A stretch of DNA of 64,000 nt from Litoribrevibacter euphylliae (lineage in GTDB: Bacteria > Pseudomonadota > Gammaproteobacteria > Pseudomonadales > Litoribrevibacteraceae): contig NZ_JBHRSZ010000005.1 in the NCBI RefSeq assembly GCF_042646085.1, positions 62,001-126,000 on the forward strand, written 5' to 3'. Numbering within the stretch: the stretch's first letter is position 1; each line of letters starts with the position of its first letter. The notes under the pieces were generated by a model. That model was given only the letters and a program-made list of their open reading frames with translations, was not told where the DNA came from and searched no databases. Positions 48,201 through 57,152 of this stretch are shown piece by piece. The position numbers and the translations under genes were made by a program.

Positions 48201-50250
48201 GATCTAACCCATCATCAGAGGTTTCAAGTACAGGAATGTCAGAACCAAGAGCATCCTCAGTAGAGTTAAGATCAATGCTATCCAGTTCAAGCTCTGGCAG
48301 CTCTTCATCATCGGGTACTTCAGATAAGCTTTCTTCCAACCCCGCAATAGGGCCTTTTTCAGAAAACTCAGGTGTAAAATCATCAGCAGATTGGGCGGCC
48401 AACTCTATAGTTTCATTAGCATCTTCAGCTGAATCCGATACCGTCTCATCGAGGACAGGTAGATCCAAACTGACATTATCGTCTACCGAAGCAATTGAAC
48501 TATCCTCAGCAGCGACATCCAAATCAATCTCATCGCCATAATCATGCTCAGAAAGCGGCGTATCTTCAGCTTCAAAGCCTAAGGATTCCAATGACTGACC
48601 AGTCAGTGAAGCAATACTTTCAGCAGCAACCTGCAGAACCGAACCACCTTCTTCCTGGCTGTTTTCAGCAACACGCTCAAGATAATAGTCAACACCGGCA
48701 ACCGCATCCGCCAGACTGTCCATCATATCCCACGTTGGTTCTTCCGGCGTTTCAGACAACAAACGTGATTCGATGATTTCGCGTGTCTGCGAGAGAATTG
48801 ACGAGGCTTGAGATAACTGAGGCACCATTGCCAAAGCGCCTTCCACGCCTTTGAGCAGTTCAGGTACAGGGGCAATTTCAGAAGCATTCCATTGTGATGC
48901 GATGTAACCAATAATGGCGTCTTTAACTTGTTCTAATCCGTTACGACATTCTTTAACCACCGCAGATTGAGCGGTGTTTAACGCATCTATCGGAATATCA
49001 GAAGTAACTGTGCTCTTTGCCTTTCGTGACGCCGATGCATTAAGGCCCACTTCGACCATAAGTAATTCACTGGCAATCGACATCAGTTCTGAATGTTCTG
49101 GCTTCTCTTGTTCAGATACCCAATGATTAATTTTATCGATTTGGTCCAGCAAGGCTTTGCGTTGAGGCCCCAAGCCCAATACCGCAAGGGTGTCCGCAAT
49201 CTGTTTGAAACTCGTCGCCAATTCAGTCAAGCGCTCAAAGTCATACTCTGATGAACGAGTGAAAAGATCAAATCGTTCTTTGAGATTTGCGAGTTCTTCC
49301 GAAAGCGCCTCGACAACAGAGCCCATTGCAGATTTGTAAGACCCCTGCAGAGCTTGATTACCCTGATCTTCAGGCAGTGCCGCAGTCAATCCAAACACTT
49401 GCTTAATACTGCGAACTGAAGGCGTTTCTGATTTCGATTTTGCAACGTAGTAGAGTAAATTCTTGGCCAACTCTTCTGGCACAGGATCATTCAGCGCCTT
49501 GTCGCCGTCAGCGATTAAGCGACCTATCTCTTTTTCCAGTTGGCGCAACAGAGTTTTAACGGCAAAGCTGTCCTCGACCGTATTATTGGACATCCCTTCA
49601 ATGACCGCCCCTGCAATCCACCATAAGCGGGCCATCGGAGCTTCACCACACAATTGCTCAAGGTGCATACATGCTTTAGCCAGTGTGGCATAACTTTTGT
49701 CTAGACCTGTGTTACGAATAATACCCAAGAAACCTAACTTATAAGCTTCTCGTAAGCGCTTAAGCTTTTGTTTAATTTCCGAAGACGCAAATGAAAATTC
49801 GCCTTCCGACTTTAATGGGCTCAGATTTGGACTGAACAAAGAAGTTTCTGTCAGAAGACTTTCGCCACAAGCTGAGCGTAAGTCATTAAGGAGGGGGAGC
49901 AGAGTTACAGGTATATCTTCTCGACCCGACTGTAAATGTTCAAGATAGCCTGGCAATTGCAAGATAGCTTGCATTAACACTTCTTGCGCTTCTTTAGGCT
50001 CTGGCACTTTATTGTTAATGAGAGCTTGAGCAACCTTTTCCATTTCTTCGGCAAGAAGCGCAGCACCATAAAACTCCACCATCTGAAGCGTACCATGTAC
50101 CTGGTGGATGTAGGTCAAACAGAAACGCATGCGAGTGCCATCTTCTGGCGACTCAACATAAGCTTCAAGCGCCTGTTCCGCTTGCTTCAAAGTTTCTTCA
50201 ATTTCACCTTTTACCCATTCAAGGGCAACATAATCGCGGTGCTCAGTCAT
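42286..50250 (-). CDS. chpA: ChpA, multi-Hpt hybrid histidine kinase of the pilus chemosensory system
   Basis: 2654 residues, longer than P. aeruginosa ChpA (about 2470). Five Hpt domains have the canonical HTLKG site, at His828, His1072, His1439, His1598 and His1876; an N-terminal one has His49 in the altered context HQVHG, and a degenerate copy without His lies near residue 1200. Acidic linkers join them. Then come the dimerisation helices (about 2070-2140), the HATPase domain with N-box Asn2240 in RNAVDHG, a CheW-like domain (about 2375-2500) and a receiver with phospho-acceptor Asp2585 in LLDIEMP. It receives signals from PilJ through PilI and ChpC and phosphorylates PilG and PilH. Confidence 0.97.
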   Translation of the reverse strand: MTEHRDYVALEWVKGEIEETLKQAEQALEAYVESPEDGTRMRFCLTYIHQVHGTLQMVEFYGAALLAEEMEKVAQALINNKVPEPKEAQEVLMQAILQLPGYLEHLQSGREDIPVTLLPLLNDLRSACGESLLTETSLFSPNLSPLKSEGEFSFASSEIKQKLKRLREAYKLGFLGIIRNTGLDKSYATLAKACMHLEQLCGEAPMARLWWIAGAVIEGMSNNTVEDSFAVKTLLRQLEKEIGRLIADGDKALNDPVPEELAKNLLYYVAKSKSETPSVRSIKQVFGLTAALPEDQGNQALQGSYKSAMGSVVEALSEELANLKERFDLFTRSSEYDFERLTELATSFKQIADTLAVLGLGPQRKALLDQIDKINHWVSEQEKPEHSELMSIASELLMVEVGLNASASRKAKSTVTSDIPIDALNTAQSAVVKECRNGLEQVKDAIIGYIASQWNASEIAPVPELLKGVEGALAMVPQLSQASSILSQTREIIESRLLSETPEEPTWDMMDSLADAVAGVDYYLERVAENSQEEGGSVLQVAAESIASLTGQSLESLGFEAEDTPLSEHDYGDEIDLDVAAEDSSIASVDDNVSLDLPVLDETVSDSAEDANETIELAAQSADDFTPEFSEKGPIAGLEESLSEVPDDEELPELELDSIDLNSTEDALGSDIPVLETSDDGLDLGLVSEERTDLEFELPDVTDDSLIPQLEVEEEIELGLDADIPEITTSDDLNVGMASDDELASLLEEETVITESAEVSADSASENDAVPETAAETEESDSMIDDEIIEIFIEEAEEVQETIAEFLPQYKADYENIDAQTEVRRAFHTLKGSGRLVGAEQVGELAWKIENMLNRVIDQTIQASPDLFALIDDVCGVLPELVSAFAKGEKAAIDTQSMMDAADGIVDGKPYQAQDLQEQNLEDQSLENTSEEISDLDVLSEVSLDTADLNADIDVNDVEEELSLDQLTASEDSLASDDTEEFDLAPEDITAQLAESLSIPDSELDTLPTLESLSETDDLSDEILLDSEESSSLLEIFRGEALTHLDVLDAYVEENLYKDSALLTDDVQRACHTLKGSAHMAAVTPIADFAGTCEKVVKEARAAHLLADQLLVSQLKDAANWIREAVAELESQVTVTLEIDSDWLETFTNSQSRLPSETRRDDADAPTKVDTSPDHQMMNIFLMEGMDILGDIELVIQQWRADALSTQLANDLDAEFETLAKAARMARVNAFADVAEALNHLIKDIIRLDGTPNAQFFDVLDSGYESLVSLMDLLAAGQALASTEAKVSEVNALSRPELVDPLENVTLEDVPELATSGVHISEDDFTSLVEAELSESLEELELADSEEDDFTLDELASDDDLAALVDEFDEYGSVQDAESIEATEVVESVAEDEEEDSELVSIFLEEADDIVSHLDENLQQWRGQLDNAEPVQELQRAIHTLKGGARLAEIKPIGDLCHELENLYEGLSEGRFGFSEPLIELLQDCHDAIATQVSDIHENKEPVSYPELEQRILNHMSSATESESLAENNEIDELREQADQELVDSAPQSLSENVDPELVEIFLEEAEEILDSITEHLEQWADQQDDLTPVAELQRELHTLKGGARMAELSPVGDLGHELENLYEGLVNGMFTSSEELIELLRSCHDRLGDMIEAVQRQHMPSAAPDLIEAITQYCRTGSYDEAVLHQSSNLTSMDSESDDTEEVKDAIEVVDSEDVVLEPEAEAQDDFDLASLDQESVTSDSDELSEIDTLLPDLDVDESLDDSDVDDSNFEAALSELDLGDTDSSEDSSVEFVSELDDSDTTLSELPDDQVTADDNDFDLSVLGISALDAAALEVSEIFIEEASELAELLDNACHAWAQDPYGSAQKDEVLRVLHTLKGGAKLAKLDVLAQQSHDLETHVEESSDDLTEAFFVDLLERVDQIGQAIEELSSGASHAEDGEDKLDSITDHSQILNEDIPELDLSEIESELESSFLEEPSQADDVSADVFELSDEDLLEELTHLDDDEEAPEELILGDEILAERIPAPEFGPSIREALLDQNAKMGQEAVKVSADLLENLVNLAGETSITRGRLETEVSDIGFTLEDMDMTVSRLRDQLKRLDIETQAQISYRTEMQQTHAYDDFDPLEMDRYTNMQQLSRALLESVTDILDLRATLENKVRDSETLLLQQSRINTELQEGLMKTRMVPFSRLVPRLRRIVRQVAQELGKQVDFKVNNAEGEMDRTVMERMVAPLEHMLRNAVDHGVEMPDVRKKAGKKAKGTIELSVSREGGDVVLRLNDDGAGVNLEAVRNKAIERNLMKPDADLTEHEVMQFIFSPGFSTAQKVTQISGRGVGMDVVNSEIKQLGGNITIDSEYGNGSEFEVRLPFTVSMNRALMVKVGDDLYAVPLNTIEGIVRVSPYELEEFYKEGVEMPYNYAGKEYRMEYMGTLLKSGHRPKLQGQVLPLPVLLVRGAEHPIALQVDSLMGSREVVVKSLGAQFSSVDGVSGATILGDGSVVIILDLAALIRAEHARYIEQANQDLVAAEETTSSDRPLKVMVVDDSVTVRKVTSRVLQRQGYEVFTAKDGVDAIAKLQDERPDIMLLDIEMPRMDGFEVASHVRHNEQIKDLPIIMITSRTGEKHRDRAMSIGVNHYMGKPFQEATLLETIELLVGK

Positions 50251-50301
50251 AATGACTCCAATCTCACCTTATATGCTCTTTAGCTGCTCACTCTAAAACG
50301 G

Positions 50302-51177
50302 TTATGCTTTAAAGCGCTCAAATGCTAATACGTTCCTACTGTCTACTTGTCGAAGCTTAGGGTGACTCCAATCAGTCACTTCTCCTAATCCTAATACTAA
50401 AACACCACCGATTTTTAGTCGTTCCGCTAGTCGGTTAACTACTTCTTTTCGGCGCCACTTTCTCAAATATATCAGCAAGTTTTGACAGAAGATGATATCC
50501 ATATCGCGTATTGGAACACGATCAAGATCCAGAATATTAACTCGAGCAAAGCAGACTCTATCAGCAATGCTCTGTTTAATTTTTATTTTGTTATCCAGCT
50601 TGTCATAAGAGTCCTGGTACGTTTCAGGAATCCATTCGGCTTTTCGAGCTTTATAGTTACCCGCTTTGGCACTACTAATGGCGGATAAACTGATGTCCGT
50701 TCCGATCACACCATAGCCAATTCTATCAACCGCTGATAATGACTTATCAGCTAACATGGCAAGGCTATAGCTCTCTTCTCCAGAAGAACATCCAACACTC
50801 CAAATCTCAATCGAACGAGCTCTGTCATTCTGACAAATCAGCTCATCAATGTAAGATTCCAAATAAGTAAAGGAGTCAGGGTGTCTGAAGAATTGTGTTT
50901 CCTGAACGGTCAGGGTATCGACTAACTCAGACCACTCTTTAAAGCCATTTCGCTCGTCAGTCACATATTCCAAGTAACTTTCATAATCATCGATATTAAG
51001 TAGTTTCATTCGACGATTTAAGCCACCTTGAAGATACGACCTCAGGTGATCTGCCAGTTGAAGCCCCGTTCTTTGCTCGATAAGCGCACGCCACTGCTCA
51101 TAGCTATGATCATCAAATTGACCATGCATTGAGTGCTGAAGCCTCTTATCACTATGGGCTTCATCTTGACTAGACAT
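50302..51177 (-). CDS. pilK: PilK, CheR-type methyltransferase
   Basis: 291 residues. The CheR N-terminal helical domain (GLQLADHLRSYLQGGLNRRM) is followed by the methyltransferase domain with TVQETQFFRH and SVGCSSGEESYS. It methylates glutamates of PilJ using S-adenosylmethionine. It sits between pilJ and chpA as in Pseudomonas. Confidence 0.95.
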   Translation of the reverse strand: MSSQDEAHSDKRLQHSMHGQFDDHSYEQWRALIEQRTGLQLADHLRSYLQGGLNRRMKLLNIDDYESYLEYVTDERNGFKEWSELVDTLTVQETQFFRHPDSFTYLESYIDELICQNDRARSIEIWSVGCSSGEESYSLAMLADKSLSAVDRIGYGVIGTDISLSAISSAKAGNYKARKAEWIPETYQDSYDKLDNKIKIKQSIADRVCFARVNILDLDRVPIRDMDIIFCQNLLIYLRKWRRKEVVNRLAERLKIGGVLVLGLGEVTDWSHPKLRQVDSRNVLAFERFKA

Positions 51178-51220
51178 GCGCGATTGCCAACCCTCTTATT
51201 GCTAGACAACAAACCCAGGC

Positions 51221-53299
51221 TTATACCTGGGCGTGTTCTTCCTCAACGGTTGGAACCAACTCAGAGTCAGGAAGTTTAAAGCCTGCAACCGACTCACGAA
51301 GGTGGTTTGCCAGCTCTGCCAGGTTACCAATCGATTTCGCTGTTGCCGTTGTACCAGAAGATGTCTGTGATGTAATTTCCTGAATCACGTTCATCGTATT
51401 CGAAATATGACCAGCAGATGATGCCTGCTGACGAGCTGCATTCGAAATGTTCTGAATCAAATCAGCCAGGTTCTTCGATACCGTTTCAATTTCTTCCAGT
51501 GCCACACCCGCGTCTTGCGCCAAGCGAGCTCCTGTTACCACCTCGGTGGTGGTTTGTTCCATCGAAATTACCGCTTCGTTTGTATCGCTCTGAATTGCTT
51601 TTACCAGAGATTCAATCTGCTTCGTTGCAGCGGCCGAACGCTCCGCCAGACGTTGAACCTCATCCGCAACCACGGCGAAGCCTCGACCGGCTTCACCCGC
51701 CATAGATGCTTGAATTGCCGCGTTCAAAGACAGAATATTGGTTTGGTCAGCAATGTCGTTAATCAAAGATACGATGTCACCAATTTCTTGCGACGACTCA
51801 CCCAGACGTTTAATACGCTTCGAGGTTTCTTGAATCTGCTCACGGATCGTATCCATACCATTAATGGTGTTCTGTACAACTTCAGCACCTTTGTTTGCGA
51901 TCGCAACCGATCGCTCTGCTACCGCGGATGATTCAGCGGCGTTCGCAGATACCTGATCAATAGATACTGCCATTTCGTTAATCGCCGCCGAGGCTCCCGC
52001 AATTTCTTGCGCTTGGTGCTCGGATGCTTCCGCCAAATGCATCGCTGTCGCCTGAGTTTCTTGGGCTGCCGCCGAAACCTGTACCGCGGTCTCGTTAATC
52101 GCAGATACCAGACCACGCATCTGATCGACCGCGAAGTTAATAGAGTCAGCAATCGCGCCGGTAAAGTCTTCGGTTACCGTTGCCTGAGTCGTCAAGTCAC
52201 CATCTGCCAGATCAGCAATTTCATCAAGAAGTCGAAGAATCGCAGTTTGGTTTTGCTCATTACTGTCTGCTTCTTCCAAACGCTCTTTCTCAGTTTCTTT
52301 ATAAACAACGTAACCGTAACCTGCGCCACCAAAGAACAGAGCAATCAAACAGATATAAACACCCATCGCGGTCTTATAGAACGGACGATCGTCAGATAAT
52401 GTCTGGAATCGAACCGCCAACGCAGAGGTAGACTTCAACAAATCTTGGGAATCAATAAAAATGGAGTTTGCAGATTCACGAACGTGGAAAAGATCAGGGG
52501 AGTTATCAAGAATCTCGTCAACGCTGCCGCTTACGAATTCAAACAAATCAGAAATTTCTTCAAGGCTGTATACCGCTTCTTCATCTTCTACCTGAGAAAT
52601 ATTCATTGCAACGTTGCCTTCCAGCATGCCGCTCAATACTCGCCCAAATAGACTTGCATCTCGACCGAAGTTATCAGCAGCTAATACTGCATCATCACCA
52701 CCAGCCAATACTTTATTGACACTACGAGCAATACGTTCCGCTAATAAGGATTGTTTCTGAGCAATTACAACCTGTTCAGCCGGAGCATCTACTTCAAGAA
52801 GAATTTCTACAACTTCTTCGTATTCAATTTGCAACTGAGGAATCGTTTCGTTGAGTGTTTCCGCTACTTCATGAAGCGTCAGTACAACTTCTTGAGACTC
52901 AATGATCTGGTCAGCATTATCACGAACACGGCCCCATACGGTTTGCAAAGAGTCCATTTCTGATTGAACCGATTCTGGGCTTGGTGGGAGATCAACCTCA
53001 GGATTACCTTTCAATAGGTTCGTCCAGTGTTGTTCAAACGCTTGCCGGGTCATCTGAAGTTGGTTAAAGGCTTCTTCTTTACCGCCCGCTGCCTCGGTGG
53101 AGTTCTTAGCAATTGCCTGAGACAGAACTCGTAATTCACCAGCGTTTGCAATGTATTCTTTATCTCGTGCACCTTCGACTGTCTGAATCCATGAGGTCAC
53201 AAATAGCCCTATGATCGCTAAGATCATTAAAACTACCGAGCCACCCATTAATGGATTTTCGAACAGTTTACTGGTGTTAATACCACCTGTTGCTTTCAT
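51221..53299 (-). CDS. pilJ: PilJ, methyl-accepting receptor of the pilus system
   Basis: 692 residues from the ATG at 53299, with GGGAG upstream; the frame open to 53320 gives 699 and cannot be excluded. One N-terminal membrane helix (MGGSVVLMILAIIGLFVTSW), a periplasmic helical sensor of about 300 residues, a second helix near residue 330, a HAMP-like region, and the signalling domain with its hairpin tip (NAAIQASMAGEAGRGFAVV). It senses pilin or surface cues at the cell pole in the known system. Confidence 0.96.
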   Translation of the reverse strand: MKATGGINTSKLFENPLMGGSVVLMILAIIGLFVTSWIQTVEGARDKEYIANAGELRVLSQAIAKNSTEAAGGKEEAFNQLQMTRQAFEQHWTNLLKGNPEVDLPPSPESVQSEMDSLQTVWGRVRDNADQIIESQEVVLTLHEVAETLNETIPQLQIEYEEVVEILLEVDAPAEQVVIAQKQSLLAERIARSVNKVLAGGDDAVLAADNFGRDASLFGRVLSGMLEGNVAMNISQVEDEEAVYSLEEISDLFEFVSGSVDEILDNSPDLFHVRESANSIFIDSQDLLKSTSALAVRFQTLSDDRPFYKTAMGVYICLIALFFGGAGYGYVVYKETEKERLEEADSNEQNQTAILRLLDEIADLADGDLTTQATVTEDFTGAIADSINFAVDQMRGLVSAINETAVQVSAAAQETQATAMHLAEASEHQAQEIAGASAAINEMAVSIDQVSANAAESSAVAERSVAIANKGAEVVQNTINGMDTIREQIQETSKRIKRLGESSQEIGDIVSLINDIADQTNILSLNAAIQASMAGEAGRGFAVVADEVQRLAERSAAATKQIESLVKAIQSDTNEAVISMEQTTTEVVTGARLAQDAGVALEEIETVSKNLADLIQNISNAARQQASSAGHISNTMNVIQEITSQTSSGTTATAKSIGNLAELANHLRESVAGFKLPDSELVPTVEEEHAQV

Positions 53300-53365
53300 G
53301 CTTCGGACTCCCAGCCGCATTTCTTATTCTTACAAGTTTGTATCCAAAAGCGATTCAGTAATTCA

Positions 53366-53893
53366 CTACACCGCTACTTGAACGAACTCTTGATCCTGGG
53401 CCAGCTTAAACAAGCTAATCACTGTCCACAGTCGATCATCCCTTGGAAACTCACCCATCACATAAGGGCGAACTTCATCAATAATAGCAGCTGTTGATTT
53501 TTGGAACGCGTCTGCTGGGAAATGCTGCATCCCCATCACTTCATCCACAATCAAACCAGCCAGTATTCCTTTATAATCAACAACCAACACTTTCCTCGTG
53601 CGCATCAACTTATTGGAGCTCGAGCCCAGATACGATGCAAAATCCATGATAGGCAATAAACGCCCCCGGACATTGGCAATGCCTTTGACCCAGGGCTTCA
53701 CACCAGGAATTTGAGTAAATCGAGGGACATCCAATACTTCGACCACTTCGCCCAAAGGCGATAAAAAGCGCCCTCCGGCCACACGAAACGCTACACCACT
53801 CCAGGTTTTAACAGCCGCTTCTTGCGCAGGCAAACCTGCTGCATGAATTCGGCTTTTGGCAGCAAGTTCCTGTAAGATCTTAAATGGATTCAT
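53366..53893 (-). CDS. pilI: PilI, CheW-like adaptor
   Basis: 175 residues with one CheW domain (WSGVAFRVAGGRFLSPLGEV, WVKGIANVRGRLLPIMDFA, LVVDYKGILAGLIVDEVMGM). It couples PilJ to the kinase ChpA. Third gene of the cluster. Confidence 0.95.
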   Translation of the reverse strand: MNPFKILQELAAKSRIHAAGLPAQEAAVKTWSGVAFRVAGGRFLSPLGEVVEVLDVPRFTQIPGVKPWVKGIANVRGRLLPIMDFASYLGSSSNKLMRTRKVLVVDYKGILAGLIVDEVMGMQHFPADAFQKSTAAIIDEVRPYVMGEFPRDDRLWTVISLFKLAQDQEFVQVAV

Positions 53894-53928
53894 TATATGT
53901 TCAGGTTATTGTTGTTTTTGAAATGAAA

Positions 53929-54309
53929 TTAATCGTCTAAAGGTTCGCCTGCCAGCGCTTTATTCACAGTCGTCATTAGCAGGTCTTCCTGAACAGGCTT
54001 AACTAAATAACCTTTAGCGCCCTGACGTTTACCCCAGACCCGATCAGTTTCCTGATCTTTGGTTGTAACGATGATAACGGGAATATGTGCAGTTTCTCCG
54101 CCCTTAGACAGCTGGCGGGTAGCCTGAAAACCGTTCAATCCAGGCATAACGATGTCCATCAATACCAGTTCAGGCTGTTCCTGCCTGGCCAGTGCTACAC
54201 CATCAGCACCGTTTTCTGCATTTAATACTTCATGACCGTGCTTTTCCAACATTGTTTTAAAAGCAGCGGTTTCGGTTGGCGAATCATCAACGATCAATAT
54301 GCGCGCCAT
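53929..54309 (-). CDS. pilH: PilH, CheY-like response regulator
   Basis: 126 residues, one receiver domain. Asp52 in LMDIVMP is the phospho-acceptor; acidic pair D8/D9 and Lys in YLVKPV complete the site. The sequence is very close to P. aeruginosa PilH (VMPGLNGFQATRQL, VTTKDQETDRVWGKRQGA). In that species PilH opposes PilG and favours retraction by PilU. GGAG precedes the ATG. Confidence 0.97.
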   Translation of the reverse strand: MARILIVDDSPTETAAFKTMLEKHGHEVLNAENGADGVALARQEQPELVLMDIVMPGLNGFQATRQLSKGGETAHIPVIIVTTKDQETDRVWGKRQGAKGYLVKPVQEDLLMTTVNKALAGEPLDD

Positions 54310-54346
54310 TCTTTTCTCCAGTTCTATAAAGACAATTCAGTTCAAA

Positions 54347-54733
54347 CTAGTCTTTCTTGAGATGTGCTTTAATTGCACCAAGCAGCTCATCTTTACTAAA
54401 CGGCTTAGTCAAATACTCGTCAGACCCTACGATGCGGCCTTTTGCCTTATCAAACAAACCATCTTTACTCGACAGCATGATTACAGGGGTTGACTTAAAT
54501 GCACTGTTATTTTTGATCAGAGCACATGTTTGATAACCATCCAAACGAGGCATCATAATGTCCACAAAAATAATATCCGGATGTGTATCAGCAATCTTTG
54601 CTAATGCATCAAATCCATCGGTTGCAGTAACCACAGTACATCCAACTTTTTTAAGTAGAGTTTCAGCAGTTCGACGAATCGTCTTGCTATCGTCGATTAC
54701 CATCACTTTCAAACTCTCAAAGTTTTCATCCAT
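54347..54733 (-). CDS. pilG: PilG, CheY-like response regulator
   Basis: 128 residues, one receiver domain with Asp58 in FVDIMMP, acidic pair in VIDDSKT and Lys in YLTKPFSKD. Known PilG promotes extension and raises cAMP through FimL/FimV in P. aeruginosa. First gene of the cluster; its promoter must lie in the 315-base gap shared with gshB. Confidence 0.97.
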   Translation of the reverse strand: MDENFESLKVMVIDDSKTIRRTAETLLKKVGCTVVTATDGFDALAKIADTHPDIIFVDIMMPRLDGYQTCALIKNNSAFKSTPVIMLSSKDGLFDKAKGRIVGSDEYLTKPFSKDELLGAIKAHLKKD

Positions 54734-55048
54734 AATTCGGCCTTTTCTACCGTTCGCAATAGTTCTTGTTTTAGCCGCGAAAAGGCTCCCTTTTAATTCA
54801 GCGAGCCAAGAAACACTAACTGGTCAGTTGTAACATAGAACTTAAGTTTAAATCCATCTTAATTAAAGCTCTATTCCACGGAATTACAAAAAAACACATC
54901 TATTCTCAATGAAAACTGAACAAATACTCCAACAATTTACTCTAAGGTTAAGATTAAATTAGCTATTTACTTCACTCATTATTAGGCGTCTAAGACCAAA
55001 CTTAAGTACAATAGCGCCCGCACAAGACAATTAAGGCACGGTATTTTC
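54734..55048. promoter_or_regulatory. Divergent promoter region between pilG and gshB
   Basis: 315 bases, AT-rich, no ORF. The palindromic block AACTTAAGT occurs twice, at 54839 and 54999. TACAAT at 55007-55012 is a plausible -10 for gshB; I could not fix the pilG promoter. Confidence 0.45.
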
Positions 55049-56011
55049 ATGACTATTAAACTCGGCATCGTGATGGATCCCATCCAATCCATCAACTACA
55101 AAAAAGATACATCTTTAGCCATGCTCTGGGCAGCCCAAGATCGCAATTGGGAGTTGTTCTATATGGAACCGAGCGATCTGTATCTTGAAGATGGCGATGC
55201 CCGCGCCAATAGCCGCACCTTATCCGTATTCAAGTCCGACAAGGAATGGTACAAATTCGGTACAACTCAAGACATTGAATTGTCAGAGCTCGATGTCATT
55301 CTGATGCGCAAAGATCCACCATTTGATAATGAATTCATTTACGCCACGTATTTATTGGAGCGCGCAGAGCAAAAAGGCACATTGATCGTAAATAAACCGT
55401 CCAGTTTACGAGACTGTAACGAGAAGATGTATGCCACCGCATTTCCTCAGTGCACACCTCCGCACCTAGTATCGAAAGACACTCAACGCTTGAAAGCTTT
55501 TCATGAAAAACATCAAGACACCATTTTTAAGCCGTTAGACGGCATGGGCGGCTCATCTATCTTCCACGTTAGAGCCCAAGACACTAACTTATCGGTCATC
55601 ATCGAAACACTGACCAATCATGGCGCCCAACAGATTATGGCTCAGAAATACCTTCCTGAGATCAGCGAAGGCGACAAACGAATTCTTATGATTAATGGCG
55701 AACCAATCCCATATTGCTTAGCAAGAATTCCCGCAGCCGGCGAAAGCAGGGGTAACCTGGCAGCAGGCGGCAGCGGAGAAGTCCGACCACTGAGCGACCG
55801 CGATCGCTGGATCTGCGATCAAGTATCAGAAGAGCTGAAAGCAAGACAACTTTATTTCGTCGGATTGGATGTGATCGGAGACTATTTAACCGAAATTAAC
55901 GTCACCAGTCCTACCTGCTTACGAGAAATTGCCAACGAAACCGGCATCGACATCGCCGGAAAGCTAATGGATGTAATTGAATCCGAGCTCCAACAACGGA
56001 AGCCCCTTTAA
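55049..56011 (+). CDS. gshB: Glutathione synthetase
   Basis: 320 residues, standard length. ATP-grasp enzyme: LGIVMDPIQSINYKKDTS start, FKPLDGMGGSSIF loop and INVTSPTCLREI end. It joins gamma-glutamylcysteine and glycine. It lies divergent from pilG and before the tonB-like, yqgE and ruvX genes, the same order as Pseudomonas. Confidence 0.97.
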   Translation: MTIKLGIVMDPIQSINYKKDTSLAMLWAAQDRNWELFYMEPSDLYLEDGDARANSRTLSVFKSDKEWYKFGTTQDIELSELDVILMRKDPPFDNEFIYATYLLERAEQKGTLIVNKPSSLRDCNEKMYATAFPQCTPPHLVSKDTQRLKAFHEKHQDTIFKPLDGMGGSSIFHVRAQDTNLSVIIETLTNHGAQQIMAQKYLPEISEGDKRILMINGEPIPYCLARIPAAGESRGNLAAGGSGEVRPLSDRDRWICDQVSEELKARQLYFVGLDVIGDYLTEINVTSPTCLREIANETGIDIAGKLMDVIESELQQRKPL

Positions 56012-56171
56012 TATCATACCCCAGGTCTTGTACAAACCAAGACCTGGGATTAGAGCCCAAGAGCAAGCAAAAACTTATCGATGGGAGTCACAATTCCATC
56101 ATATTCCCTTGCTCGATCCCATTAAGCACGTTAACTTAGCCATACGTTCCGAAGTCAATCAGTAATACCTC

Positions 56172-57116
56172 ATGCAGTCAGGCACAATTCACAACCCAGG
56201 CCTCAGCCCATCACCTCAAAATCTTCAGGGTGACGCGCCTCAAACCATTACTCCTAAAATATCTTCTTCTGATCGCCTGGGTTTTACCGTATTTCTCGCC
56301 ATCGCCCTCCATCTCGTTCTTATCATGGGCATTGGCTTTGAGGTTTTGAAAACGTCAAACAAACCAGCAACACTGGAAGTAACGCTTGCCAAGTTTGAAC
56401 ACCATAAAGAACCCGAGGACGCTGACTTTTTGGCTCAGATGAATCAACAGGGCAGCGGCCAACCCATTGAAAAGGCGCAACAACTTACCACGACCGAACG
56501 AGCTGAGATCCAAGCGCCCAAAGTCAATAAAACATCACCAACGATGGAAGCCGTTGCACCCGCTGAAATTGACCAACAAGAACAAACGGAAGTCACGGTA
56601 ACGCCGATTCCTGAGCAGTTAACCAGTCCAAAAGACATCCTTAGCAAACCCAAGGCAGAACAACCTAAACAAGCTAAGCGATTACTTCAGCGATCTCTAG
56701 AAATTGCCAGTCTTGAAGCGGAGCTGGATTATCAACAAAAAGTACTGACGCGCAGCCCACGCATTCGCACCATTACTACGACCTCAACCAAACGCGCCTC
56801 CGACGCCTATTACGTCAAAGCCTGGCTGGACAAAGTCGAACGCGTTGGCAATTTAAACTACCCTGAAAAAGCGCGCCAGCAAGGAATTTTTGGTGACCTG
56901 CGCTTGCTTGTTTCTCTCCTACCTAACGGCGCCCTAAAAGAAATCCGGGTGCTTGAGTCTTCAGGCCACAAAGTACTCGATGATGCAGCAATTCGAATTG
57001 TTCGACTTGCTGCACCCTTCGCACCATTTCCTGATGATTTAATAAAAGATACGGACGAACTCGAAATCATTCGCACCTGGAGATTTCAAAAAAACAATGT
57101 CCTTTCCCAGTATTAG
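56172..57116 (+). CDS. TonB-family energy transducer
   Basis: 314 residues. One membrane helix at about 37-56, a Pro/Glu/Gln-rich periplasmic linker, and a C-terminal TonB domain (YPEKARQQGIFGDLRLLVSL, VLESSGHKVLDDAAIRIV). It corresponds to P. aeruginosa TonB3 (PA0406), reported there to affect twitching motility, which suits this pilus neighbourhood. No exbBD genes are adjacent. Confidence 0.88.
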   Translation: MQSGTIHNPGLSPSPQNLQGDAPQTITPKISSSDRLGFTVFLAIALHLVLIMGIGFEVLKTSNKPATLEVTLAKFEHHKEPEDADFLAQMNQQGSGQPIEKAQQLTTTERAEIQAPKVNKTSPTMEAVAPAEIDQQEQTEVTVTPIPEQLTSPKDILSKPKAEQPKQAKRLLQRSLEIASLEAELDYQQKVLTRSPRIRTITTTSTKRASDAYYVKAWLDKVERVGNLNYPEKARQQGIFGDLRLLVSLLPNGALKEIRVLESSGHKVLDDAAIRIVRLAAPFAPFPDDLIKDTDELEIIRTWRFQKNNVLSQY

Positions 57117-57152
57117 ACCTATAGTGATAGATAGAACCTCTTTGGAGTCGGT

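Noticed and set aside
48236..48541. Ser-rich frame opposite chpA
   Set aside because: It is the complement of the acidic linkers of ChpA (Glu/Asp codons read as Ser/Leu/Ile), not a gene.
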